Source of the DNA: Gibbula magus
Lineage: Eukaryota > Mollusca > Gastropoda > Trochida > Trochidae
Assembly (NCBI GenBank): GCA_936450465.1
Contig: OW388296.1
Span: forward strand, 36,918,023-36,982,022
Direction: 5' to 3'
Length of the DNA stretch: 64,000 nt
The notes beneath the pieces were generated by a model. The model made no database searches, was not told where the DNA came from, and saw only the letters and a program-made list of their open reading frames with translations. Positions 48,860 through 60,445 of this stretch are shown one piece after another (positions within the stretch are counted from its first letter, which is position 1; each line of letters starts with the position of its first letter). The translations under genes were made by a program, and so were the position numbers.

Positions 48860-49268
48860 AGAATAACCAACGAGGTACGAGTGATTACGGGAAATATCCA
48901 TGAGTCTAAATAATGTTCAGCCACGAGCTTTAGCGAGTGGCTCTGAACATTATTTAGACGAGTGGATATTTCCCGTAATCACTCGTACCGAGTTGGTTAT
49001 TCTATATATTACCCATTATGCAATTAAATTGACCAAATTACGCTTGCTTATTACATTTTCATGTTGGGCGGCCGCTGTGAAGGACCCGTCGCCACAGTAA
49101 CATTGTGACGTCATAAGATAATTCGTCGCGTCAGACCATTGTTTTATGACGTCATAGTCATTCTTTCTCCGGGTAACCGACCAATCAACGTTGAAAATCA
49201 CTTGAAAGCACATGTGCAAATATCAAAAAAATAATCACCTGTGTCTTCTCACCCGTATGGGTAATATA
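48860..49268. mobile_element. Foldback insertion in the left arm of the palindrome
   Basis: A hairpin with arms of about 70 bp (48860-48927 and 48934-49004; TACGAGTGATTACGGGAAAT and its complement) meets at GAGCTTTAGCGAG. It is followed by CpG and TGACGTCA-rich sequence and an end GTATGGGTAATATAAC. The corresponding point of the right arm (about 53660) reads straight through, so this is a later insertion. Confidence 0.8.
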
Positions 49269-49667
49269 ACGTAATTCCCATAGACTTACGTGTTAATTAG
49301 CTGTTGCGAGAATTTTTTCATGAATATATTGTTTGTCGATTAATTCTGAAATCGTTACCAAAATATAGGAAATCATCTCAGCTATAGATAATTTCCATGA
49401 TATTTTTTGACTATTATTAAAAAACCTACCTACAACATACCGATTAGATTTAACATGGCCGTCAATCGGACATTGGAATCAAAATTGTACATGCGATGTT
49501 TAAATAAGTGTCATTCGAAAACGAATGAACTGATAGATGAAAGGTAGGCCTACTAGGTAATTATGTTCCTGTAGCTGAGATGATTACCAATATGTCCGCA
49601 AAATATGACAGCAATGTGACCTTTAGTTAATTTATGAAAATTATTTTCGCAACAGCTAATTAACACG

Positions 49668-52399
49668 TTGGGGAGACCGGGGCAAAGCGCGCCCCTTAAC
49701 TTTGCAAGGCATTTTTTTTAAACTTTACAATTTTCAGCTGTGTATCTTTAGACCTTCGGGAGAACTTAGTTTTGGAGTATGAAATTAACACACTCTTTTA
49801 TTTCTGGTCACCATCGTTTTCGGCTTAGAAGGAAAACAAGTTGTTTTTAACTTGGGCCACTTTGCCCCGTGGTCAGGGGCAAAGTGACCCATGGTGGGCG
49901 CTTTGCCCCGTCTGCCTAGATGTGGGTTGAAACGACGTTGGCGTTTTTTGAAACGGTAAACACGAATAAGGTATTCACAGTTCATAATAAACTGTGCAGA
50001 ATACCATGTATACTTTAAGTCGATTGCTTTTTAGTTCTACTCCAGAAACAGAACCAACCAACGGATTATAGGCCTATATGCCGAGAACAGAAAAAAAGAA
50101 AAGTTTATAAAAAAATAACTAGGCCTACTGACGTGCAAAAGAAACGTCCAGACATTTTAAAAAGAGCAGAAAATGAAATATTGATGTCGTAGAAAGTATA
50201 TTGTGAATGCATTTGATAGACCCATGTTTTGTAAAGTAGTACTCACAATTTCAACCTTCAGAGTATGATACTTTTATTTTTTCAGACTGTTCAAATACAC
50301 ATGGGGTGTTAAAATTGCTTTTTCAAGATGTTTTTTGGCCACAATATTTGCTTTTAAGTTTTAAAAAAATTAAAAAGTAGATATTTAACTACTAAAAGGT
50401 GTCTTCAACATAAATAACTTCTTGGATTTCAATTTTTTGACGCATCATTATACTGTAGGACGTCACAAAACAAGCCAAAAAATGCATGCTTTTTGACTCT
50501 TCTATCTTGTCTAATTAAGGAGACTCCAAAAAAATTTATTTAAACGTTTATTTCTCATAAATATGAAGAGATCATTTTTGAAAATTCATATAAAGTATTG
50601 CTTGGTTCTAAAGACGCTGTTTCAGTCGTATTTATCGCCCGTGGATTGAAATATATTGCATTTTGTATGGGGACGTTTCTTTTGCACGTGGATATATTTG
50701 GGGACGTCTTATGTTCTAGTGGACGGCAACCACACTTGTCAAAACGTAACAAAACAAAAAATTAACAAATTTAACATTTGTAGGAAACACATTTCCAAGT
50801 GCAAACGTTTAAATCCCTTCGAAGGTCTGATAAAAGAAAGAATGACCTATCGTTAGCATCACTATTAAAGACGTTCCTAACAATTGTCCATGTCCAGAAA
50901 CATTTAAAATCAAATCATCTTTCTATCTTAATAGAGAAAGGTAATGGTGTTATAGCTGTGTGAATGGTTTTGTGTTTTATGGTGATAATGATATTTGCTA
51001 TATAACCTTATATAGATGAATGATGTAATAGAATACAAACATTTTCCACTGAAGCGTTATCTTCCTTTGCCAATTGTTTTTAATAAATATTGAACTTCAG
51101 CACCAACTATCTCAGAAAATAGGTCCGTGACATATATGTTTGAGTCCTCAGCAGTACATTTCCATATTTGAATTGTTAATTTTTTCATATTTGAATCGTT
51201 TTTAATTTTTTTCTGTTCTTGAACAGGACTTTTGAAGTCTGCAGAATCAATTGTTGATATCATATAAGGCTGACACAATTAAACTTACAAATTACATAAA
51301 TCCCTTTTCTATTCTATTTACATTCGAATTTTTAATGAAAACAACACTAACTTAACACAACAACTCTGAATGATGACCATAGTGTTTATTAAAGTAACTA
51401 ACAAAATCAAACAAGCGTGCCCTGACGGTTTTTGAGACATTTCTACAATAAATATAATATTGCAGAAAAAAGTCCGTACGCACTTTTCCTCTTTGAATTT
51501 TTAAAAACACATTCAGCTTGCACCATGCCAAGTTACAGATTTTTTTCATTTATTTTGATTATTAGTGGAAAGAGTGGCCTTTAAAAGGTTTTAACCTGAC
51601 ACTGATTAGCTTATTCTGAAAATACATTTGAAGGCTCAACATAACATAAACTGCATTGGGACACTTGCCCCGAAGCATATACCTTTTTAAAATGGGAATA
51701 GAAGAAATTAGACGGAGACCAAGTGCATACAAACATGAAAATTGTAAGCTTAGATAATCTGTTTTTACCTAGAAAGTGATTATTTTGCTCCGGTGATAGA
51801 AAATGTGTCTATCAGGTATGATATTTTCTCCCGACTTTTACATGAAAACGTTCAATATATAGAGATTTTTACCCGAGGAAGGGTGTCATATGACTTTTAC
51901 GAAACGAGTGTGAAATTTTGTATTTCCCGAGCGAGAGCGAGGGTTATACATAAATTTGCACGAGTTTCGTAAAAGTCATATGACACACTTTCGAGTGTAA
52001 TAATTTCTTTATTACCCATTTTATTCCATTTGATTCGCGTAAAATTAGCCAGAAAACGACCCACTTCTCTTGCGACGGCAAGCTACAGTGACGTCACGAA
52101 CAATCGTTTTATGACGTCTCAGACGACAAAATACGGAAGGTCGCGGTGAAACAAAGGTTGCTAGGCAAACGTGATATGTGCACATGTGCTCATATCAATA
52201 ATATTGACTCGGTTATTTTCAACCATATGGGTAATAAAATGTGTTCGCCCTCTTGTCGATTTGCCGCTGACTGCTCATGACGTCATCAACTTGTACATTG
52301 CTTTACGTCATCTGTGATGGATAGATAGAAACTGATAGTGTCATCGGCTGTTCATTCTAAAAATAAACCGTTGGGTCACTTTGCCCCGGTCTCCCCTAA
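49668..52399. mobile_element. 2.7-kb element, TIR GGGGAGACCGGGGCAAAG
   Basis: The left end TTGGGGAGACCGGGGCAAAG and right end CTTTGCCCCGGTCTCCCCTAA are inverted. The palindrome's left arm continues on both sides, and the right arm lacks the insert. Inside the left end the GGGGCAAAG motif repeats, forming a hairpin at 49851-49892 (CACTTTGCCCCG..AGGGGCAAAGTG). Minus-strand frames at 51057-51278 and 51352-51549 are short and unrecognised, so no transposase is called. Confidence 0.75.
51800..52240. mobile_element. Foldback element nested in the 2.7-kb element
   Basis: Hairpin arms GTCATATGACTTTTACGAAA and TTTCGTAAAAGTCATATGAC (about 51885-51920 and 51951-51985) meet at CCCGAGCGAGAGCGAGGG. TTTATTACCCATTT follows, and then TGACGTCA-rich sequence and CCATATGGGTAATAAA. 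The layout is the same as at 48860-49268 although the arm sequences differ. Confidence 0.7.
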
Positions 52400-52756
52400 G
52401 TCTATGTACATTTGGTAGGTATAATCTTGAATAGTCCAGATATGAGACCTATATAATGTGTCACTATTGACAATTCTTGAAATACAAATACAAAAAAACA
52501 CCAACTATTTTCACAGATAATACAAGTAAGCTTTAGTTCAAAACTACGTTATGTGATATTCGACTTCATTCAAATACCGTAAGTTTCCGCTTTGATATCG
52601 GCGATTTACATCAAACAACACACATAACTGTTATTATCTTTTAACTTCTTCAATCTATTACTCACGAATCGTTGTTTTCACTGTTTCTCGCAAATATGAC
52701 ATCAGAAATCTTGAAAATGAATTATTATTTATCCAGTAAGTTTGACGTCTTTTATA

Positions 52757-52907
52757 CAGCGTAAGCTTTGACTAGGCACCGTCTATCCTTGATTACGTCA
52801 CACTTGATTGCCGCAGCGTTGCAAATAACATAGGCTAGTTTAACGTTGCAGCCGCTTAATGGCTGCCACAAAATTGCCGCGCCCATGAAATAGGCCGTGG
52901 AAAGGTC
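52757..52907. other. 151-bp loop of the giant palindrome
   Basis: The loop lies between TATA copies (52753-52756 and 52908-52911). It ends in CCGTGGAAAGGTC, which closely matches the outer tip CCGTGGAGAGGTC. It also contains GCAGCCGCTTAATGGCTGCC, like the subterminal GCAGCCGCTTAATGGCGGAC. Its left end has no such match. Confidence 0.6.
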
Positions 52908-55341
52908 TATAAAAGACGTCAAACTTACTGGCCAAATAATGATTCATTTTTAAGATTTCTGATGTCATATTTGCGACAAACAGTGCAAACAACGATTCAT
53001 GAGTAATAGATTAAAGAAGTTAACAGATAATAACAGTTCTGTGTGTTGTTAGATGTAAATCGGCGATATCAAAGCGCACGGAAACTTAGGGTAGGATTGA
53101 GGTGAATATATCACTTGAACGTAGTTTTGAACTAAAGCTTACTTGTATTATCTGTGAAAATAGTTGGGTTTTTCTTCTTCTTTGTATTTCAAGAATTGTC
53201 AATAGTGACACATATATAGGCCTCATATCTGGACTATTCGATTATCTGTACCAAATGTACATAGACTTAGGCCTACGTGTTAATTAGCTGTTGCGAAAAT
53301 AATTTTCATAAATTAACTAAAGGTCCCATCGCTGTCATATTTTGCGGACATATTGGTAATCATCTCAGCTACAGGCACATGATTCCATTTCATCTATCAG
53401 TTCATTCGTTTTCGAATGACACATATTTAAACGTCGCATGTACAAGTTTGATTCCAATGTCCGATTGACGGCCATGTTAAATATAATCGGTATGTTGTAG
53501 GCTATGTGTTGTTTAATAAGAGGTGGTTTCTTAATGATTGTCCGAAAATATTATGGAAATTGGTAACGATTTCAGAATTAATCAATAACAATATATTCAT
53601 GAAAATTATTCTCGCAACAGCTAATTAACACGTACCTAAGTGTATGGGAATTACGTTACGTTACATGTACGTAATAATATGGCCACCTGCTGTATCAACT
53701 TTTGTTCGTATGTTATTTTATTAGAACAGAATGAAATACTATATATTTGTACATTTGTTGTACGTACTGTCAAGATTTACTGTAGTTGTTTAAAATGATT
53801 TTTATATAATCTGTAATGTGTCTTCCTTCACTCACTCACCTACACAATCGAGTAGTCCGAAATAAGCATGAACTACAAAACATGAATTAACCTAATTGTT
53901 GTTTTGCACATTAGCAATGTAGGAAGATGAAGCTTATTAAGATGAATGCACCAGCCGTCACTATATGAGAGATAAGTGATATTACTTTGTAAATATACAA
54001 CATTTTATGTTTATTATATGCTTTTGTGGTCAGAAATTTTGCGTTTTTAACACCAAATAATCCTCTTTTTATTTGGCCAACTAAACACATAGCTTCTATC
54101 AATCATATCATTCTCATAACCCAAAAATGATTCACTTTCTAAACGTTAAGGGGGAAAACGTAAGTTTTTAAAAACTCTTTTTAATCATCAAATTTAATTA
54201 TGTTCATTAAACACACAGACCTTTAACTGCTTCTACAGAAAATGGATATCTTAGGCGAAAAGACTTAGCACACCTTTAAGAAAACTTTATTTTCTCACGT
54301 ACACTTTGTGTATCGCTGCATAGGCCTAATTATAGTTTACCATATTTGCGGTTATTTTACATAGGCTATTTATGCCATTGCGAGAATAGTGGGTATATAA
54401 CAATTATATATTTCCTCTTTCAATAAACTATATATTTATAAAATATAATTTCATAATGCGTTTGTAACGTTTTTAAGAAGAAACAGTTGTTACTTGATTG
54501 CAAATTATATGAGAAATGTTAACAATAATGAGAAGAATTATCTCCCTTCGCTCAGAAAAAATCTCACCCATTACAGAAATTAAAATAACTCTCTTGAAAA
54601 TTTATGTTCGTAGTTTAAACAAAACACATACATCTGTTTCTTATTGCATGAATTGAATCGAGGCTAAATAATTCATTACCATTTCAAATCATAAATGAAA
54701 TGTAGGCTAACAATTTGAGGAAAAATACATTTTTATGAATTTTATTTTGCAAAAATGTATTATCTTTACATAAGAAACCCAGTTGGACCAGAACAACATT
54801 TTCTCTTTCAGAAAATATGTAATATGTGGAAATGTATTAAGAACTTTTGTTTTAAAAAATAAGTTTTTCCATAACTATAAGACCTTTTGCGAAACTGCAT
54901 GCTGATTCATCACTTTAACATGTCCTAATTTCATTATTAATTAGTATCCGATGAAACATTGCATTTTTGGAAGCAGTAAACAGTCAGAATTAAATTGATA
55001 TATTGTTTCTGCCTTCACCCAAAACTTGGACTTAAAGTTATTTTAGAGACAAGCTACAGCTTTCGACCCATCCCCTAACGTAAAACGTCATTTTGCAGCC
55101 GCTTAATGGCGGACGACGCTAGCGTCACCACAAAGGGGAGTAACTGAGGGCGTCGTGACGCACTGCTCCGTGGAGAGGTCAAGTCAAAGTCAAAAGTGTT
55201 TATTGTATTTAAGGCCTCCGGCCCACATACAAAATCTACATATACAAATGATAGATATAATACAAATGTTATAGAAATACAAGCGATAGAGAACACCACT
55301 TGAACAACATGACAAGCAATTCTAAAATAGTTATTTTTGCT

Positions 55342-58300
55342 TCAGGACGAGTTTCCATCATTTAATAGTTCAGTTCTTAGTTTCATACTATGTTTAATAA
55401 ACAGTGACAAGTTAAGAATTATATTTTCATTTTGAGTAGACATTAATGATATAAAAGCGAGAGCAGGTGGTTTTGACAAATAAAAATCAGGAATGTATTT
55501 TCTTCTATAAACGGAGTAAAATGGACAAACAAGCATGAAATGAGTTTCGTTTTCAACTACTGATTTACAAAATGGACACATTCTTCTACTCCTTTCAATG
55601 TACATTTTTCTGCCTTTATTTATCATTAAATCTAATAAACCAAGTCTAAATTTGATGAAACTGTTTCTTAAATCATTAGAATATAAAATAGATAAATATT
55701 TTTCTGGTTGAAGTAAACTTTTAAATGTCCTGTAACTATCATACCTTGAGCTATCATAGAGGATGGAATGCCAGTCTTGATAAAACATGTTAATAGCTTG
55801 GTTTTTAAAGTTATATAAAAATAGATTAATATTTCCAATTGTTTGGTTCATCCAAACAAAGCCATAGCCATGAGAGAACAAAAGGTTTCTTACATGGGAT
55901 GCCCAAGTGGTTTTACCAATATCATCTAAATGCAAAATCATGTTATAAGCTAGCTTTGGAATTCTATGTTCATGCATACCAATAATTTTTATCCAATATT
56001 TTAGGCATTTTACCTGAGAATTTATATATAACGGGTGTCTTCCACATTCGCCGTAAACCATGCAGTTTGGTGTTGATAATCCAACGGATAAATATCTTTT
56101 ACATGCCAATAGATGAAGTTTTTCTAGGCAGTCAAATTTTTAGAATCCCCAAATATCAGATCCATATAACATTATCGGGAGTCGAATAGTTTAAAAAATA
56201 CGTTAGGGGAAGACATTCCGATTTTAAATGAAACAGACATGACGTTGAATAAAGCTTTCTTCGCTCTTGATACAAAATCTTCAACGCTTTTTGAAAAGTT
56301 CATAGTGTGGGTAAACAAAATACCAAGATATTTATATTGACTATTAATCTTAAGTTGTAAACCATTAAGTACCCATTTTTCATTTGAAGCTAACGGCCCA
56401 CCCCTTCTGAAAATTACAATGTTTGTTTTGTCATAGTTAACCGATAAATTCCATTCTTTTGTGTAACGTTCCAATATATTAAGTTGATTTTGTAATCCTA
56501 CAACAGTGTCTGACACTAAAATCACATCATCAGCAAAAAGTAGCATTAATATTTCAAATATATCTGGGAACATTTGAATACCATGTTTTCCATTATTAAC
56601 GATCTCATAATACAATTCATTGATGAAAAATGAAAACAACACTGGGCTTAAAATACACCCTTGTCTTAATCCAACCGGGCAATCAAAATAGTCCGTACAA
56701 TCACCACCAGAACGCACACAAGATTTTATGTTAGCATACATGGACTTTAAAACAGAAAACATTTTTGCTTTTTTAAAATCGACAAATGCAACGTACAATT
56801 TGTGTTTTCGACGTGAAAGACATTTCTGGATAATTGCATGTAATGAAAAGATATGGTCTGAAGTCGAATATGTTTTTCGAAAACCGGCCTGAGCCTCTGG
56901 TATTTAATCCCGCATATTTGCCCATTTTGTTATTCTATTATTCAATATGGTTGTAAATATTTTACCCAAGATACTCATTAAGGAAATGCCTCTATAGTTG
57001 TCGGGATCATCGAGCTTTCCTTTCTTGTGTAGAGGAACAATTATTGACGAAGACCAACTTTCTGGAAACATGCCATTATCAAATAATATGTTGAAGCATT
57101 TTATCATGAAAGGCATGATCACGAATTCAGAACATTTAATCATTTCTATGATTATATGATCAGGACCAGCGGATTTCCCATTTTTTAAATGTGATATAGC
57201 ATTTGATATCTCATTTTCTGATATTGGTGTTTCTAAAATCATTTTATCTACGTCTGTGTAAACTTCTGATGATGAACTGAGCAAATCGTTTAACACCTCG
57301 TCATCTTGACTTGTGTCAAATACAGATTCGTTCGAAAATACCTTTTTAAAATGCACTAACCATTCAGTTTTGTGAACAGAGTTTTGACGATGAGGTCGGT
57401 TTTGTAAATAACGTATCTCTTTCCAGAATTTAGAGGTACATTTGATCGAATTGTTGAGACGATTTTGCTTTTGTTTACGAAGATTAGTTTTAAAGTTTCG
57501 GCAACAGTTCTTATACTTATTTCTCATTTGGCAATACTGGGTTCTATTCGATTCTGTGCGTTTACATCGAAACGTTCGCAAAGCCTTGCGTGCTTTACGC
57601 CTTGCTGATTTGCATTCTGCATTTAGCTGGGGTGTTTTTTTTAACATTAATATCAACTTTTTTCTTCATACATTCTGACGAGTTTAAGATCATATGTACA
57701 AACTTATCGATAGCACCATCCATATCGATATCGAGCATTGTGAGTAACTGCTGACTACAAGATAACATTTTGTCAGATAAAGTATTTACAAAATATGTAC
57801 TCAGGAAATCATTCCAAACAATATTCTTTCTTTTTCATAACAATCATTAGCTAATTCAGTTTGAATGTACACATTTGGAAATTTACAATTCAACTCTAAT
57901 GGAAAATGATCTGAGCCAATGCGGTCTCCAATGTTGAACATCTCAATAAACTGGAAAAACTCTGGTGAGCAAATGAAGTAATCATTCACGCTCGAACCCT
58001 GATGACTACAAAAAGTATATTCACCAAGCGTATCTCCATACGCTCTACCGTTGACAATGAATAACTGAAGTGCATAACACATATCTAATAAAGCACGACC
58101 AAAACTATTTACAACTTTATCATTAGATTTACGGTCATCAAGTGTGAAATCTCCTTCTTCACTACATCTAAAATGTCATTTCCAATATCATCATCAAAAG
58201 TTACGTGTTGGTTATTTCGCTCGCCTGTGCGTGCATTCATATCCCCACAAAGAATTGTTAACGAATCACTGATGTCTGGAAGGTTTTCTATAATAAACTG

Positions 58301-58723
58301 TTCAATTTGTTCAATATGACATTTTTTATTGTTGTTATGGTAGTATGGTGAACCTAAGGGTGGGACATACGAACATATCAAATTAATGTCTTTTGCAACT
58401 GAAAACAACCGTTTAGGCAGTTTCAGGAAAAGCAAATTGTCAACCGATGGCGATAATACCGTGCACATTTTGCTTATAGAATGGTCTATACAAACACATA
58501 CACCACCAGATAGTCTACCAAAACCAGACAATTTTACTGCTGGGCTATAGAAAACATCATAACCGTCCAGCCAATTTATATCTGCCAGGTCAATAACAAA
58601 TGTCTCCACTAGACAAACTACGTTAAATTTCCGAAGATATGCTATAAAATCACAATCGTATATTTTGTCCCTCAACCCGTTCACGTTCCAGCACAAGAGC
58701 GATAGAGTTGTATCGCCAGTCAC
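55342..58723 (-). pseudogene. Broken ORF2: APE endonuclease, reverse transcriptase, zinc knuckle
   Basis: The order on the minus strand is: endonuclease (LLCWNVNGLR, VETF, CGDMNART, then after a frameshift near 58150 SSVNDYFICS and GSDHFPLE), linker, reverse transcriptase (LKNGKSAGPDHIIIEMIK, DNYRGISLMS, EAQAGFRK, VAFVDFKKA, GLRQGCILSPVLF, LLFADDVILVS), then MLYGSDIWG and a C-terminal CPFCKSV..H..C knuckle near residue 190 of the last segment. The nicking-religation class of endonuclease and the FADD-bearing polymerase together perform target-primed reverse transcription. I count at least four frameshifts (near 58150, 57810, 57640 and 56180) and two in-frame stops (near 56890 and 56140). All catalytic motifs are still readable, so decay looks recent. 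The start is uncertain, and ATG 58723 is the first ATG before the endonuclease. Confidence 0.9.
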
Positions 58724-58798
58724 AAGCTCACTCTCAGAGTTAGAATTTGCGGTGTATTTTGAAAGTTGTTCAACACTTGTCGGACCTTGGCCACTGTT

Positions 58799-59989
58799 CT
58801 ATGGGCGCGCTGAACGATACGGGTTCTTGCTTTTATTACCAGAAGAGTCGTTCGCAGGTAGACGCTTGCTTTGACGTGTTTCCACTTGATAACGTGTAGA
58901 CCCACCGACATCTTGACGATCTACCGTTACGAGTTTACCATCTTTAAAATATCCAAACTTGGCGGTTTCTTTAAGGGCTTGAAGCTGACTTCTCTGTCGT
59001 GTCGTTAAGTCACTTGAGATTCCGAGTCCATTCTCTTTGAGAACTGGCCTCGATTTCAAAGCTCGGACCTTATCATCTGACACTGCGAGTTTAACAATAA
59101 CGGGGCGTGGTCTAGTTGCTTGTTGACGTTTAGCGCCGAGGCGGTGTGCACGAATGACATCAGCAGGTTGCCAGGTCTTAAAGGTCAGGTACTTGTCAAA
59201 TGTAGACAACACTGTCTCTTTACATGCCATTGACTTCTCACCGTCAACTTCCGGGATGCCATGTATAATGACGTTATCACGTCGACTGAACGCCTCAATT
59301 TTGTCCAACTCATCATCTATTTTTGTCATCCGGTCGTCAATGATATCAAATTTATCTGAAATGGCATCGAAATCTGTATATATCGTATCGCTTGTTTGTT
59401 GCAGATTTTCTATGTCAGATTTGATAAGGTTAACTGTTTTGTCAAGTTTGTCACACCTAGAAGATATCGATTTAACCTCTTCTGTCAATGATGAGATCTG
59501 TTCAATCAATTCGGACTTGTTTACTTCTAATTTGGCCATAATAGAATCATGAACTTCCTGGAGAGTAAGGGGTCCTGGGTTTAGCTCTACGTCGTTCGAG
59601 CACAACAAGATTTGTCTAACAACACTCGCTGGTTGCATGTTACCTCCGAGAAAACACATAACACGTGCAACGCGGGGCTGGTACATAGACAAAACTGGGT
59701 CAATTTCAAACGTTGTGACGTCACATGATGCACAGAAGAAAACATTTTCCTTTGGCAAATATTGATCAAATTTCATATTTTCGACATGGTTGATCAAGGC
59801 GAATGACACAGAGAGATGAATAGCGAACATAAATGCACAAATAAGAAGTCTGTACTGTACATCAGTCCCAGAAACAAATGGCGAGTACTCACTCTCTGTT
59901 TGTAACGTCACCTGTCTTGTGCATCTGGGGTGGGTGAATGAGCCGATCCTCACTCTATAAACCTCTATTGACACCATTTTTGTTGTCAA
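58799..59989 (-). CDS. Retrotransposon ORF1 with 2A-like motif and coiled coil
   Basis: This is an intact 396-codon frame. Residues about 47-66 are hydrophobic (RLLICAFMFAIHLSVSFALI), so the N-terminus could be a signal or membrane segment. Residues 131-140 read SNDVELNPGP, the D-V-E-x-N-P-G-P signature of 2A-like translational recoding sequences, known from APE-type non-LTR elements of sea urchins, molluscs and others. Recoding would release the first 139 residues from the rest. After it come heptad-like coiled coil (about 150-245), an RRM-like stretch (RRDNVIIHGIPEVDGEKS; VIRAHRLGAK; RPVIVKLAVSDDKVRALKSR) and a basic tail. This is the usual layout of an ORF1p RNA-binding trimer. It lies directly upstream of ORF2. 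Confidence 0.88.
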   Translation of the reverse strand: MTTKMVSIEVYRVRIGSFTHPRCTRQVTLQTESEYSPFVSGTDVQYRLLICAFMFAIHLSVSFALINHVENMKFDQYLPKENVFFCASCDVTTFEIDPVLSMYQPRVARVMCFLGGNMQPASVVRQILLCSNDVELNPGPLTLQEVHDSIMAKLEVNKSELIEQISSLTEEVKSISSRCDKLDKTVNLIKSDIENLQQTSDTIYTDFDAISDKFDIIDDRMTKIDDELDKIEAFSRRDNVIIHGIPEVDGEKSMACKETVLSTFDKYLTFKTWQPADVIRAHRLGAKRQQATRPRPVIVKLAVSDDKVRALKSRPVLKENGLGISSDLTTRQRSQLQALKETAKFGYFKDGKLVTVDRQDVGGSTRYQVETRQSKRLPANDSSGNKSKNPYRSARP

Positions 59990-60096
59990 AAGGGTTCACT
60001 CGTCGTTAGTGAAGGATTCCAGACAAAAGGAGAATTTCTATTGTTTGGAGTTGTGAAATAATGGCAAAATTGTTCTCATCGAAAATATCGAAGGTC

Positions 60097-60445
60097 TATA
60101 TACGAGTTTATATTAGATGAACTACATTGGTAAAGGCGCTGCTCGACAATATAGAGGTCCAGGGTTCGAATCCCACCTTCGTCACTTACAAAATTTTCAT
60201 TTCTAATTTGACAAAATTTCCAAATTTTACAAGCCATTTGTTTTCGTAGGTTGAATATCTTATAACCGACCATGGTGGTTATGAGATAACCAACCTGCGC
60301 AGATGGAGGTTATGGCATATAACCTGCAACTCAAACAAAAGAAATAACTTCCCTAGGGGTGTAACTGACACCAATGGTTCTTTTTGGAAAGATTCAGGGC
60401 TCAGTCGATTTGGCTGACCTTGACATTATTTTTCAAATTTGTATA
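60097..60445 (+). repeat. Duplicated segment, right half of the interrupted copy
   Basis: From TATATACGAG through a tRNA-like TTGGTAAAGGCGCTGCTC to CGATTTGGCTGACCTTGACA, the sequence matches 43705-44025 with few differences. It closes the copy opened at 47159. Confidence 0.82.

Larger units (their letters stand above)
47160..55180. mobile_element. 8-kb imperfect palindrome with TIR GACCTCTCCACGG
   Basis: The left tip is GACCTCTCCACGGAGCAGTG and the right tip is its reverse complement. TATA lies outside both (47156-47159; 60097-60100 beyond the retrotransposon). The left arm, with two insertions removed, pairs along its length with the right arm (52908-55180). Shared landmarks are TAAGTCCAAGTTTTG, GCAATCAAGTAACAACTGTT, AACGTTACAAACGCATT, GTGTTAATTAGCTGTTGCGA and AATCGTTGTTT. 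The loop is 52757-52907. It encodes nothing recognisable, so it is a giant non-autonomous foldback element. Its superfamily is not known to me. Confidence 0.85.
55181..60091 (-). mobile_element. Nearly full-length APE-type non-LTR retrotransposon
   Basis: The 4.9-kb element on the minus strand has a 5-prime UTR of about 100 bp, ORF1, ORF2 and a 3-prime UTR ending in TTTATTGT-like sequence and TTGACTTTGACTT iterations. Its 3-prime tail starts exactly at the right tip of the palindrome. AGGTC is repeated on the far side (60092-60096) as a short target duplication, after which the palindrome's flanking TATA resumes. ORF1 is intact and ORF2 is broken. The reverse transcriptase and zinc-knuckle layout suggests a CR1/L2/I-like clade, which is unresolved here. 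Confidence 0.88.

Noticed and set aside
50555..51549. Transposase fragments inside the 2.7-kb element
   Set aside because: Frames are short, out of register and lack any recognisable catalytic motif, so I did not call a transposase.
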